Assembly: GCA_036553725.1 (NCBI GenBank)
Contig: DATBOO010000178.1
Span: forward strand, 1-12,225
Direction: 5' to 3'
Origin: Bog-756 sp036553725
GTDB taxonomy: Bacteria; Actinomycetota; Acidimicrobiia; Acidimicrobiales; RAAP-2
Length of the DNA stretch: 12,225 bases
Of the stretch, positions 1-7,726 are shown piece after piece. How positions within the stretch are numbered: position 1 is the stretch's first letter; each line of letters begins with the position of its first letter. Made by a program: the position numbers and the translations under genes. The notes beneath the pieces are model-generated. The model saw only the letters and a program-made list of their open reading frames with translations. It did not search any database and was not told where the DNA came from.

Positions 1-473
1 CAGGATGGACTGTCGCCAACTCGACCCTGTCCCACGAGCGGGGCGTCAACCCGCGCCAGCTCGGCATCCACTGCCAACTCCTGTTGGGCCTCCTCGAATT
101 GGCCCGGGAGCGCGAGCCCGGCTTCGGCGACTGGGGCACGCGTCAGCGCCTGGCCGAGGCCTACATCGAGGTAAAGCTGTTCCAGCTGCACAACTGGCGG
201 ACTTTGACCCGCTTGGAGCGGGGCGAGTCCCCCGGGCCGGAGGGGAGCACGCTCAAGCTCTACTGGAGCGAGATGTCCAAGCGCGTGCACGACACCGTCC
301 TCGCCGTGCTCGGGCCCAGCGCCGGGCTGTGGCTGGGCGCCACCGGCAACCCCGGGGACGGCATGTGGCAGCGTTCGTGGCTCTACTACCAGGCGGCGTC
401 GATCTTCTCGGGGACCAACGAGATCCAGAGGACCCTGGTAGGGGAACGGGTGCTCGGCCTACCGAGAGGCTGA
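1..473 (+). CDS. Acyl-CoA dehydrogenase, C-terminal part (5' end outside window)
   Basis: The reading frame enters from the left edge (first full codon at 3) and ends at TGA 471-473, giving about 156 residues. It begins GWTVANSTLSHERG, the helix-G segment of acyl-CoA dehydrogenases; the Glu codon at 36-38 lies where isovaleryl-CoA dehydrogenase and the ChsE-type enzymes carry their catalytic base. It ends with FSGTNEIQRTLVGERVLGLPRG, the usual FAD-contacting C-terminal signature. The FAD/acyl-CoA middle domain and N-terminal helices are missing because the window starts inside the gene, not because of visible damage. By family knowledge it would oxidise an acyl-CoA to a trans-2-enoyl-CoA and pass electrons to ETF; the substrate is not predictable. 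It converges on the fused dehydrogenase gene that ends at 541. The family call is very safe. Confidence 0.93.
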   Translation, partial: GWTVANSTLSHERGVNPRQLGIHCQLLLGLLELAREREPGFGDWGTRQRLAEAYIEVKLFQLHNWRTLTRLERGESPGPEGSTLKLYWSEMSKRVHDTVLAVLGPSAGLWLGATGNPGDGMWQRSWLYYQAASIFSGTNEIQRTLVGERVLGLPRG

Positions 474-501
474 CGCCCGGTCCCGACGCAATCCTGGGCA
501 G

Positions 502-519
502 CCGGCCAGGCCAGGCCGG
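502..519. terminator. Inverted repeat between convergent genes, possible weak terminator
   Basis: CCGGCC at 502-507 and GGCCGG at 514-519 form a perfect 6-bp stem around a 6-base loop in the 67-bp gap between two convergent acyl-CoA dehydrogenase genes. The surroundings repeat GGCCAGGCC. No T-tract follows on either strand, so this is only a possible bidirectional terminator; in GC-rich DNA such a stem can arise by chance. Confidence 0.3.
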
Positions 520-540
520 GTCGGCCAGGCCATCGAGGGA

Positions 541-2760
541 TCAGGCCCCGGGCTCCGGGTCGCGGGGAAGGCCGAGCAGCCGCTCGGCGATGACGTTGCG
601 CTGGATCTCACTGGTCCCGCCGGCGATGGTGAGGCACCGGGTCACCAGAAATCCGTGCGCCCACCGCTTGGCATGCCCGTCAAGGGCCGAGCCCTCGGGG
701 CCGAACATGACCAGTCCCATCTCCTGCACCCGCTGCTCGTGCTCGGCCCCGAGAAGCTTCCGCACGCTCGTCCCGGGACCCGGGTCGGTGCCGGCCAGCG
801 TCTGCAGCATCGAACGGTGGGCCATCAGGCCGAGCGACTGGGCCTCGACCACCAGCTCAGCCAGCTTGAGCCTGGTGGCGGCCGGTACGGGTCCCTCCTG
901 GCGTTGTGCGAGGCGGAGCAGTGATTCGATCCCGATGCCGAAGGTCGACCCCGACGACATCGACACCCGCTCGTTGGCCAGAGTGGCGCGGGCGATCTTC
1001 CAGCCGTCCCCTACCGATCCGATGACGCAGTCGTCGGGGACAAAGAGGTCGTCGATGAACACCTCGTTGAACATGGCGTCGCCGGTGATCTCGCGCAGCG
1101 GTCGGACATCCAGGCCCGCCGAGCGCATGTCGACGATGAAATAGGTGATTCCCTGGTGCTTGGGGACCGAGGGATCCGTCCGCGCCAGGCAGATGCCCCA
1201 GTCCGACTCGAGGGCCATCGATGTCCACACCTTCTGGCCGTTGAGCAACCAGCCGCCGTCGGCCCGTTCCGCCCTGGTGATGAGGCTGGCCAGGTCGGAT
1301 CCGGCCCCCGGCTCGGAGAACAGCTGGCACCACTTCAGCTCGCCGAGCAGGGTCGGACCCACCCACCGCCGGCGCTGCTCGTCGGTTCCGTGGGCGATGA
1401 TCACCGGCAGGGCCCACGCTCCCACACCGATGTGGGGGCGGGTGATGCCCGCCGTGGCCAGCTCCTCGTCGATGACCAGTTGCTCGACGGCGGTGGCATC
1501 CCTTCCGAAGGGCGCCGGCCAGTGGGGCACCACCATCCCGGCATCCACCAGTGACCGCCTCCGGTCTGCCTCGTCGAGGGCCTTCAGCTCGTCGAACACC
1601 GGGGCCAGCTCGGCGCGGACCCGGTCGGCCTCTTCCGGGAGCTCGGTGGTCATGGCCCGCCGGGCTCCACCGAGGGCCAGGTCCACCACCTCGTCCAGGT
1701 ACCGATCGGACCCCCCGAGCAACTGGCGTGTGGCCAGCGCCCGCCGGAGATGGAGATGGGTGTCGTGCTCCCAGGTGAAGCCCACACCCCCCAACAGCTG
1801 CACGCAGTCCTTGGCGCGGTCGACGCACCCGTCGAAGACCATGGCCCCGGCGGTGGCCACCGCCAGGGCCGACGCCTCGGAGCGGCCGAGGGCCGCGGCC
1901 AGCACCGCGTCCCACGCCAACGCGGTCATCTGCTCCACCCCGACCAGCATGTCGGCCAACCGGTGCTTCACCGCCTGGAACTGCCCGATCGGGCGGCCGA
2001 ACTGCTCGCGCACCTTGGCGTACTCGGAGGCCGTCTCGAGGCACCACCGGGCGCCGCCGACGAGCTCGGCCGCGCCCAGGGAGACCGCCATCGCCCGCAC
2101 CCGTTCCGTGGTGAGCGAGGGGAACTGACGGGAGGCCGGGACGCTGACCGCGTCGACGGCGAGCGTGCCCACCCGGCGGGTCGGATCGAGGCTGTCCAAC
2201 GGGCCGGCCTGCACCACTCCCCCGACCGGGCCGACCTCGAGGAGGCACCACACCGCCGGGCCGTCCCCGTCCCGCGCCGGAACCAGGACCAGCGAGGCGG
2301 TCGACATGCCGAGCACGGGCCGGAGGGCGCCGGAGACGGTGATGGCGCCCGTCTCCCCCCTACCGACGATGTCGAGGTGCACCGGTCCCAGAGAGACCGC
2401 CCCGGTGGCGCTCCCGTCGACGAGCCCCGGGAGCAGGTCGGCAGCCTGGTCGCCCGTCCCCGCCTCCGCGATCAAGGCCGACAGGGTGACCGTCGGGAGG
2501 AGCGGTCCCGGGAGCAGGGACCGGCCGGCCTGTTCGAGCACGATGGCCAACTCGAAGAGCCCGTGGTCCTGGCCGCCCCATCGTTCCGGAATGTGGATGC
2601 CGAGCCAGCCCTGCGCGGCGAACTCCTTCCAGACGGGTTGGAGCTCCTCCACGGCCGCGTCGAGGAGGGCCCGGGGAACGGCGGGCGGGCAGTGAGCCTC
2701 GAGCCAGCGGCGCGCCGTGGCCCCGAGGGCCTCGTGCTCTTCGGAGATGGCTAGGGACAT
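541..2760 (-). CDS. Fused two-domain acyl-CoA dehydrogenase (FadE34-like organisation)
   Basis: A 739-aa protein made of two ACAD units in tandem. Unit 1 (about 1-360) has the helical core with REQFGRPIGQFQAVKHRLAD (251-270) and QLLGGVGFTWEHD (321-333). It lacks the FAD-binding FSEP-x-AG-x-D motif, and aligning helix G by eye puts Ala225 where the catalytic Glu would be. Unit 2 (about 375-735) has QLFSEPGAGSDLA (479-491), WLLNGQKVWTSMA (504-516), LANERVS with a probable catalytic Glu597, and IAGGTSEIQRNVIAERLLGL near the end. One competent and one structural unit in a chain of about 700-740 aa is the plan known for mycobacterial FadE34/ChsE3 and FadE6-like proteins; FadE34 acts on a sterol side chain. 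Predicted reaction: alpha,beta-dehydrogenation of a bulky acyl-CoA, in the cytoplasm with FAD and ETF. ATG at 2760 is preceded by an AAAGG-like site about 8 bases upstream. It lies 115 bp downstream of the acyl-CoA synthetase gene and may be cotranscribed with it. The exact substrate is unknown. Confidence 0.93.
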   Translation of the reverse strand: MSLAISEEHEALGATARRWLEAHCPPAVPRALLDAAVEELQPVWKEFAAQGWLGIHIPERWGGQDHGLFELAIVLEQAGRSLLPGPLLPTVTLSALIAEAGTGDQAADLLPGLVDGSATGAVSLGPVHLDIVGRGETGAITVSGALRPVLGMSTASLVLVPARDGDGPAVWCLLEVGPVGGVVQAGPLDSLDPTRRVGTLAVDAVSVPASRQFPSLTTERVRAMAVSLGAAELVGGARWCLETASEYAKVREQFGRPIGQFQAVKHRLADMLVGVEQMTALAWDAVLAAALGRSEASALAVATAGAMVFDGCVDRAKDCVQLLGGVGFTWEHDTHLHLRRALATRQLLGGSDRYLDEVVDLALGGARRAMTTELPEEADRVRAELAPVFDELKALDEADRRRSLVDAGMVVPHWPAPFGRDATAVEQLVIDEELATAGITRPHIGVGAWALPVIIAHGTDEQRRRWVGPTLLGELKWCQLFSEPGAGSDLASLITRAERADGGWLLNGQKVWTSMALESDWGICLARTDPSVPKHQGITYFIVDMRSAGLDVRPLREITGDAMFNEVFIDDLFVPDDCVIGSVGDGWKIARATLANERVSMSSGSTFGIGIESLLRLAQRQEGPVPAATRLKLAELVVEAQSLGLMAHRSMLQTLAGTDPGPGTSVRKLLGAEHEQRVQEMGLVMFGPEGSALDGHAKRWAHGFLVTRCLTIAGGTSEIQRNVIAERLLGLPRDPEPGA

Positions 2761-2765
2761 CGTCG

Positions 2766-2819
2766 GACCTTTCGCGCCTGGCGGACCATTCGCGCCCGGC
2801 GGGCCTTTCGGGCCTGGCG
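2766..2819. repeat. Three tandem imperfect 18-bp repeats upstream of the fused dehydrogenase
   Basis: Units lie at 2766-2783, 2784-2801 and 2802-2819, with no spacer. Unit 1 reads GACCTTTCGCGCCTGGCG; units 2 and 3 each differ from it at two positions. They sit in the 115-bp gap before the ATG at 2760, ending 5 bases from the start codon, so the nearest copy contains the presumed ribosome-binding AAAGG (minus strand). Role unknown: leader structure, protein-binding array or slippage product. Confidence 0.8.
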
Positions 2820-2875
2820 GCGGTGGAACCGTTGTTGCTTCAGCATGCCATTTTGCGCCGCCGGGCCGGGTTGGG

Positions 2876-4396
2876 TCAGCCCCGGGGCCGGTGCTCGGCG
2901 CGGAGCAGCCGCTTCAGGACCTTGCCGTTCTGGTCACGTGGGATCTCGGGGACGATCTCCCAGACGTGGGGAACCTTGTAGCTCGCCAGGCTCCCCCCGA
3001 CGTGGGCCTCCAGTTCCTCGACTCCCACCGTCCCGCGCACCTGCACCATGGCGCACAGGCGCTCCCCGTCGCGTTCGTCGGGAATGCCGAAGATGGCACA
3101 GTCGACCACCTCGGGATGCTCGTAGAGGACTTCTTCGATCTCGCGGGGCGCGATGTTGACCCCGCCCCACAGCACCATGTCCGAGATTCGGTCGGTGATG
3201 GTGAGGTAGCCGTCCTCGTCGAGGAAGCCGATGTCGCCGACGGTGAAGGCATCACCACGCCACGCCCGGGACGTGGCGGCATCGTCATTGCGGTAGGAGA
3301 AGCGGCGGTCACCGGGTGGGCGGATGTACACCAAGCCGGCCTCGCCGGTCGGTACGACGGAGCCGTCCTCACCGAGGATGCGGATCTCCACGCCGGGCCA
3401 CGGTCGGCCGACGCTCCCGGGATGCGCCCGCCACTCATCCGGCGAGATCTTGGTGGCCCCGCCCTCGCTGGCGCCGTAGAGCTCGTGGATCTCGGTACCG
3501 GGGAAGGCCTCCATCATCCGGGTCTTGACGACGATCGGGCAGGGGGCGGCGGCATGCACGATCAACCTGAGGCTGGACAGGTCGATGGCGGCCAGCTCCT
3601 CGGCAGGGATCTCCAGGATCCGGATGAAGTGCGCCGGCACCATGAACGACCGGGTGCCGCCGGTCCGGCTGACCTCGGTCAGCCACGACCTGGCCTCGAA
3701 GTGGTCGGTGATCACCGTGGTAGCCCCGATGTAGAGGGCACAGAGGGCCCAGCCGGCGTGGGAGGCGTGGTAGGAGGGACCGCTCATCACGTAGACGTCG
3801 TCGCGGGTCCATCCCCACAGCGCCACCTGGCCCTCGGTCCCCTGGCGGCGGCCGGCGGCGTCGGCCATGGCCCCGTGGACCACACCTTTGGGCCGCGCGG
3901 TGGTGCCCGAGGTGTAGAACATCAGCCCCGGTCCCGAGCCGCTGTCGGCGTCGGGCAAGGGCGTGGCCGCGGCGACGGCCGGCTCGTACCCCTGGCCCAC
4001 CAACAACAACGGGATGGCCGCCTCCGAGCTGTCGACCGCCCCGGCCAGCTCTTCTTCGAAGTCGGTGTGGCCGACGATCACCGCCACGTCCGCATCGGAG
4101 AAGATGTAGGCCAGCTCGCCCGAGCGGAGATGGTGGTTGACCGGCAGGTATGGGGCTCCGGCCATGGCCGCGGCGATGGCCACCTCGAATTGCTCCGCTC
4201 CGTTGGGCAAGACCGTGGCCACCGGGCGCCCCGGCCCGGCTCCGTTCTCCACCAGCACCGAGGCCAGGCGGGCGGCCCGGTCATGGAGCTGGCCGTAGGT
4301 GAGGACCGACTCCCCCACCACGATGGCCGGTCGGCCGGGGCCGCTTCGGGCATGGGTGGTGACCCCGCGTTCCTCGGCAGTCGTCGGCCCTCCCAC
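2876..4396 (-). CDS. AMP-forming acyl-CoA synthetase/ligase (FadD-type)
   Basis: A 506-aa member of the ANL adenylate-forming superfamily, near the usual 500-550 aa. Visible motifs in order: P-loop YTSGTTARPKGV (161-172), A5-type ELYGASEGG (305-313), GDIGFLDEDGYLTITDR (387-403), hinge and A8 region LWGGVNIAPREIEEV (409-423), and the C-terminal PRDQNGKVLKR with catalytic Lys492. By family knowledge it activates a carboxylic acid through an acyl-adenylate to the CoA thioester in the cytoplasm. Its place directly upstream of a fused acyl-CoA dehydrogenase suggests it supplies that enzyme's substrate. The GTG at 4396 is the only sensible start: the first internal Met is residue 79, and no other candidate keeps the N-terminal strand RPAIVVGESVLTYG. 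A TAGCGT box (minus strand, 4410-4405) lies 8 bases before this GTG, so the message may be leaderless. The gene diverges from the copper amine oxidase. Chain length and chemical class of the acid cannot be read from the sequence. Confidence 0.93.
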   Translation of the reverse strand: MGGPTTAEERGVTTHARSGPGRPAIVVGESVLTYGQLHDRAARLASVLVENGAGPGRPVATVLPNGAEQFEVAIAAAMAGAPYLPVNHHLRSGELAYIFSDADVAVIVGHTDFEEELAGAVDSSEAAIPLLLVGQGYEPAVAAATPLPDADSGSGPGLMFYTSGTTARPKGVVHGAMADAAGRRQGTEGQVALWGWTRDDVYVMSGPSYHASHAGWALCALYIGATTVITDHFEARSWLTEVSRTGGTRSFMVPAHFIRILEIPAEELAAIDLSSLRLIVHAAAPCPIVVKTRMMEAFPGTEIHELYGASEGGATKISPDEWRAHPGSVGRPWPGVEIRILGEDGSVVPTGEAGLVYIRPPGDRRFSYRNDDAATSRAWRGDAFTVGDIGFLDEDGYLTITDRISDMVLWGGVNIAPREIEEVLYEHPEVVDCAIFGIPDERDGERLCAMVQVRGTVGVEELEAHVGGSLASYKVPHVWEIVPEIPRDQNGKVLKRLLRAEHRPRG

Positions 4397-4404
4397 GACC
4401 GGCG

Positions 4405-4410
4405 ACGCTA
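4405..4410 (-). promoter_or_regulatory. Candidate -10 box for a leaderless synthetase transcript
   Basis: On the minus strand this reads TAGCGT, a TANNNT actinobacterial -10, followed by 8 bases and the GTG start at 4396. That spacing would put the transcript 5' end at or next to the start codon. No convincing -35 and no well-placed Shine-Dalgarno is seen. The support is the spacing shared with other genes in the window. Confidence 0.4.
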
Positions 4411-4477
4411 CTTCCTCGGCCGCGGCCCGTCCTCCTCACTTCTCCCCGCCTATGGGGTCGGTGCCCGCCGGTCCGGG

Positions 4478-4483
4478 TACGGT
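4478..4483 (+). promoter_or_regulatory. Candidate -10 box for a leaderless amine oxidase transcript
   Basis: TACGGT fits TANNNT and is followed by exactly 7 bases before GTG at 4491, the same geometry as TACACT before the GTG at 9361. This helps choose 4491 over the in-frame ATG at 4452, which also lacks a Shine-Dalgarno. No -35 is recognisable. Confidence 0.42.
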
Positions 4484-4490
4484 GGCAGCC

Positions 4491-6404
4491 GTGACCGAGC
4501 TCGCTGAATCCGTCGGCACCACGGCCCACCCCCTGGAGCCCATCACCGGGGAGGAGATCCGCACCTCGGTGGCCGCGGTGCAGGCCACCGGGCGGTTGGA
4601 CAAGCGGGCGCGCTTCGCCACCGTCACCCTCGAGCCTCCGTCCAAGGAGGTGCTGGCCGCCCACCGTCCCGGCCACCCGGTCCGGCGCCTGGTCCGCCTG
4701 GTCGTCGTGCCCGGCCTCGACAGCTCGGTCATCGAGGCCCTGGTCGACGCTTCGTCCGGGGAGATCGTGTCGTGGGAGCCGCGGCCCGACGTCCGCCCTG
4801 CCCTACTCTTCGACGACTCCCTCCGCTCCATCCAGGCCCTGGAGAAGCATCCCGACTGGCAGGCGGCCATACGCCGGCGAGGCATCACCGATTTCGACAA
4901 GGTGCAGATCGACCCGTGGCCGACCGGCAACTTCGGACGGGCCATGGAGGAGGACCGGCGGGTCACCCGGTGCCTCGCCTACTACCGTGAGAACCCGACC
5001 GACAACGGCTACGCCCGACCCATCGAAGGCGTGGTCGCCACCGTCGACGGGGCCCGCGGCGAAGTCCTCGAAGTACTGGACTACGGGGTCGTCCCCCTCC
5101 CGCCCGAGGGAGGGAGCTACTACCCCGAGGACAACCAGCCCCTGCGCACCGACCTGCTCCCCCTCGAGATCGTGCAGCCCGAGGGACCCAGCTTCACCGT
5201 CGAATCCAACCTGATCCGCTGGCAGCGTTGGTCCTTGCGGGTGTCCATGGACCCCAACGACGGGATGGTCCTGCACGCCGTCGGCTACCTCGACGGTGGC
5301 CGGGTCCGACCCGTCCTGCACCGCGCCTCGATCACCGAGATGGTGGTCCCCTACGGCGACCCCGGTCCCATGCACGGATGGAAGAACGCCTTCGATGCCG
5401 GCGAGTGGGGTCTCGGCCGCATGGTCAACTCGCTCACCCTGGGCTGCGACTGCCTCGGGGTCATCTCCTATCTCGACGCCACGTTCGCCACCGAGCGGGG
5501 CGAGCCGTACGTGGTGGAGAACGCGGTGTGCATCCACGAGGAGGACTACGGGATCCTCTGGAAGCACCAGGACCAGCGCGTGCCGCGCACCGAGGTGCGG
5601 CGGTCGCGGCGGCTGGTGGTCTCGTCCATCTCCACCGTGGGAAACTACGAGTACGGCTTCTACTGGTACTTCTACCTCGACGGCACCATCCAGTTCGAGG
5701 TGAAGCTGACCGGGGTCCTGTCGACCCGGGCCATGTCGCCCGGTGAGCGCTCCCCCGTCGCCCCCCTGGTCGCACCCGACCTGGCGGCACCCGTCCACCA
5801 GCACTTGTTCTGCGCCCGGCTCGACTTGGAGGTCGACGGCCGGGTGAACGAGGCCTTCGAGGTGTCCACCGAGCCCATGCCTTCCGGGGACGGCAATCCG
5901 TGGTCCAACGGGTTCATCCCCGTCACCCGGAGACTCGAGACGGAACAGGAGGCACAACGGGACGTCGACCCGGCATCGGGCCGGTTCTGGAAATTCACCA
6001 ATCCCGGTGTCCACAACCGCCTGGGCGAGCCGGTCGCCTACAAGCTGCTCCCGTCATCCACGCCGACCATGCTGGCCCACCCCGACTCGAGTGTGGGGCG
6101 AAGGGCGGGCTTTGCCCGCCACAACCTGTGGGTCACGCCGTTCGCACCCGACGAGCGGCGGGGCGCCGGCGACTACCCCAACCAACACCCGGGCGGTGAC
6201 GGGCTTCCCCGCTGGACGGCGCAGGACCGGCCCCTCACCGGCACCGACATCGTCGCTTGGCACACCTTCGGCGTCACCCACATCCCCCGGCCCGAGGACT
6301 GGCCGGTGATGCCCGTGGAGTACTGCGGGTTCCATCTCCTCCCGGTGGGGTTCTTCGACGCCAACCCCTCACTCGATGTCCCCCCGCCCGAGGCGTGCCA
6401 CTGA
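4491..6404 (+). CDS. Copper-containing primary amine oxidase (TPQ cofactor)
   Basis: With the GTG start at 4491 the protein is 637 aa, nearly identical in length to Arthrobacter globiformis amine oxidase (638 aa), and it carries the full active site. The topaquinone precursor is Tyr386 in VGNYEYG (consensus NY[DE]); the catalytic base is Asp302 in FDAGE; Tyr288 lies in VPYGDP; the copper ligands are His436 and His438 (HQH) and His597 in VTHIPRPEDWPVMP. All fall 4-5 residues from the Arthrobacter positions. By family knowledge it oxidatively deaminates primary amines to aldehyde, ammonia and hydrogen peroxide, building TPQ autocatalytically from Tyr with Cu and O2. No signal peptide is apparent, so a cytoplasmic dimer is likely. 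An alternative start is ATG 4452 (650 aa). It diverges from the acyl-CoA synthetase; the aldehyde product, once oxidised to an acid, could feed that enzyme, but this link is inference. The preferred amine is unknown. Confidence 0.95.
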   Translation: MTELAESVGTTAHPLEPITGEEIRTSVAAVQATGRLDKRARFATVTLEPPSKEVLAAHRPGHPVRRLVRLVVVPGLDSSVIEALVDASSGEIVSWEPRPDVRPALLFDDSLRSIQALEKHPDWQAAIRRRGITDFDKVQIDPWPTGNFGRAMEEDRRVTRCLAYYRENPTDNGYARPIEGVVATVDGARGEVLEVLDYGVVPLPPEGGSYYPEDNQPLRTDLLPLEIVQPEGPSFTVESNLIRWQRWSLRVSMDPNDGMVLHAVGYLDGGRVRPVLHRASITEMVVPYGDPGPMHGWKNAFDAGEWGLGRMVNSLTLGCDCLGVISYLDATFATERGEPYVVENAVCIHEEDYGILWKHQDQRVPRTEVRRSRRLVVSSISTVGNYEYGFYWYFYLDGTIQFEVKLTGVLSTRAMSPGERSPVAPLVAPDLAAPVHQHLFCARLDLEVDGRVNEAFEVSTEPMPSGDGNPWSNGFIPVTRRLETEQEAQRDVDPASGRFWKFTNPGVHNRLGEPVAYKLLPSSTPTMLAHPDSSVGRRAGFARHNLWVTPFAPDERRGAGDYPNQHPGGDGLPRWTAQDRPLTGTDIVAWHTFGVTHIPRPEDWPVMPVEYCGFHLLPVGFFDANPSLDVPPPEACH

Positions 6405-6409
6405 GCGCC

Positions 6410-6426
6410 GCCGGGTGGGGCCCGGC
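6410..6426. terminator. Short hairpin between convergent genes, possible bidirectional terminator
   Basis: GCCGGG (6410-6415) and CCCGGC (6421-6426) make a perfect 6-bp stem around TGGGG, filling most of the 21-bp gap between the amine oxidase stop (6402-6404) and the stop of the convergent acyl-CoA dehydrogenase (6426-6428). The position suits a shared terminator; there is no T-tract on either strand. Confidence 0.4.
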
Positions 6427-7520
6427 TACGCCGTGTCGACCAGCATGGCGGCCAGCCGCTTGCGATGGGTGGCGTGGCCACCGAGCAGCACGTCGTTCTG
6501 CTTGGCCCGCTTGAACAGGAAGTGGGCGTCATTCGCCCACGTGAAGCCCACACCCCCGTGGAGCTGGATGTCCTCGCCGGTGACCTTGACCGCCGCCTCG
6601 GTGGTGTAGCCGGCGGCCATGGCCGCGGCCCGCTGGCGCGCCGGGTCCTCGGCGTCGGACGCCCACGCCGCGAACTGCACCGCCACCCGGGCCATCTCCA
6701 CCAGATGAAACATGTCGACGATCTTGTGCTTGACCACCTGGAACGACGCCACCGGGCGGTCGAACACCACCCGCTCCTTGGTGTAGGCGATGGCCAGCTC
6801 CAGGGCCCGGTCCGCCGTCCCCAGGGTCTCCGAAGCCAGCGCCACGGCGGTGTCGTCCATGATCCGCCTCCAGATGGCCGCCTGGTTGCCGCCCGGGCCG
6901 ACAGGCACGCACGGACGTCCCTCCAACTCCAGGCGCGCCGCCTTGCGCAGCGGGTCGAGGGTGGGAACCGGCTCCCCGTCGGGCTTCTCGACCAGGAAGG
7001 CGCGCCGGCCCTGCTCGGTGCCGGCGACCACGATGGCCCAGTCGGCGGTGTGGCCGTCGAGGACCAGCGGCTTCACGCCGTCGAGGACCCACCCCGCCCC
7101 CCGTCGCCGCGCCCGGGTCCGTACCGTGTCCAGCGGGTCGCCATGACCTGACTCGTGGAGAGCCACCGTCCCCCGGGTGCGTCCTGCCGCCAGGTCGGCG
7201 AGCAGGTCGTCGGCCCCGAGGGCCCGGGCGGCCAGCGTGGCGAACACCGCCGAGGAGAAGAAGGGCCCGGGCAGCGGGACCCGGCCCGTCTCGTGGAGCA
7301 CGATGGCCAGCTCGGCCAGCCCGGCCCCCGCCCCGCCGGATCCGACGGGAATGACCAGCCCGGTCCAGCCCAGATCGATCAATTTCTTCCACAGGGCGGC
7401 GTCCACTCCGTCGGGATCGTCGGCCATCCGGCGCACCAGCGGACCGCCGACCTCGCGGTCCATGGCCTGCCGGGCCACATCCCTGAGCGCCTCCTGTTCG
7501 GCGTCGTACGTGAAGTCCAT
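6426..7520 (-). CDS. Acyl-CoA dehydrogenase-like subunit lacking the usual catalytic Glu
   Basis: A 364-aa single-unit ACAD. The core signatures are TKERVVFDRPVASFQVVKHK (247-266) and IQLHGGVGFTWANDAHF (318-334). Against isovaleryl-CoA dehydrogenase by eye, helix G reads DDTAVALASETLG and the Glu position is Thr224. The FSEP-x-AG-x-D flavin motif and the C-terminal GT-x-x-Q motif are also absent (it ends KQNDVLLGGHATHRKRLAAML). It resembles the N-terminal half of the fused dehydrogenase at 541-2760. In mycobacterial ChsE heteromers such units pair with a Glu-bearing partner; the unit encoded at 9361-10569 is the obvious candidate, though it is about 1.8 kb away on the opposite strand. It could instead be a distinct active enzyme using another base. 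The ATG at 7520 follows a G/A-rich stretch (GGGGGAGGG) set very close to it. The promoter region with a palindrome at 7584-7603 probably controls it. Substrate unknown. Confidence 0.9.
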   Translation of the reverse strand: MDFTYDAEQEALRDVARQAMDREVGGPLVRRMADDPDGVDAALWKKLIDLGWTGLVIPVGSGGAGAGLAELAIVLHETGRVPLPGPFFSSAVFATLAARALGADDLLADLAAGRTRGTVALHESGHGDPLDTVRTRARRRGAGWVLDGVKPLVLDGHTADWAIVVAGTEQGRRAFLVEKPDGEPVPTLDPLRKAARLELEGRPCVPVGPGGNQAAIWRRIMDDTAVALASETLGTADRALELAIAYTKERVVFDRPVASFQVVKHKIVDMFHLVEMARVAVQFAAWASDAEDPARQRAAAMAAGYTTEAAVKVTGEDIQLHGGVGFTWANDAHFLFKRAKQNDVLLGGHATHRKRLAAMLVDTA

Positions 7521-7584
7521 ACCCTCCCCCGGCCTCTTTCCCCTGGTCGGAGGCCGTTCCGCATTGACAGACGGCGGACGACCC

Positions 7585-7598
7585 TGACAGGTGCGTCA
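7585..7598. promoter_or_regulatory. Palindromic operator candidate TGAC-N6-GTCA
   Basis: TGACAGGTGCGTCA, extended by one pair to CTGAC-N6-GTCAG at 7584-7599. It overlaps the last base of the minus-strand TACACT box (7603-7598) and covers the expected transcription start of the 6426-7520 gene, a position suited to repression. The same 4-6-4 architecture recurs at 12134-12147. Size and symmetry fit a TetR- or GntR-type dimer, but no regulator gene is in the window. Confidence 0.5.
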
Positions 7599-7603
7599 GT
7601 GTA
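7598..7603 (-). promoter_or_regulatory. Candidate -10 box for the 364-aa dehydrogenase gene
   Basis: Minus-strand TACACT (plus AGTGTA) matches the -10 form used at 8367 and 9348. A start about 7 bases on would leave a leader of roughly 70 bases before ATG 7520. No clear -35 is seen. An outer inverted pair, CAGACGG 7568-7574 and CCGTCTG 7614-7620, brackets this box and the palindrome. The rest of the 206-bp gap up to 7726 shows nothing I can name. Confidence 0.45.
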
Positions 7604-7726
7604 GACCGCCCGTCCGTCTGGCCGGGAGGAAGGGTCGGTCGCCCTGATCGAAGCCCGACTTCGCGCGCCGAGGGGCTGGTGGCGAGCGTTCGTGCCGGCC
7701 GAGAGCGAAACTGATCTGGGCGGCCG

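Noticed and set aside
5..1144. A 379-codon plus-strand frame at the left edge
   Set aside because: It runs across the real dehydrogenase end in another frame and then antisense to the fused dehydrogenase; no family features.
4299..4490. Extending the amine oxidase to ATG 4299
   Set aside because: That would overlap the N-terminus of the acyl-CoA synthetase by about 98 bases. The extra residues are Pro/Arg-rich and unlike the family, and the protein from 4491 already matches the usual length.
2717..4507. A 596-codon plus-strand frame beginning with collagen-like GPFAPGG repeats
   Set aside because: It is the shadow of the acyl-CoA synthetase on the minus strand; the GPFAPGG run is just the translation of the 18-bp tandem repeats, and the rest has no domain.
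7564..7569. TTGACA, a perfect -35 consensus on the plus strand
   Set aside because: No acceptable -10 lies 16-18 bases downstream, and the nearest plus gene starts about 160 bases away; TTGACA alone is weak evidence.
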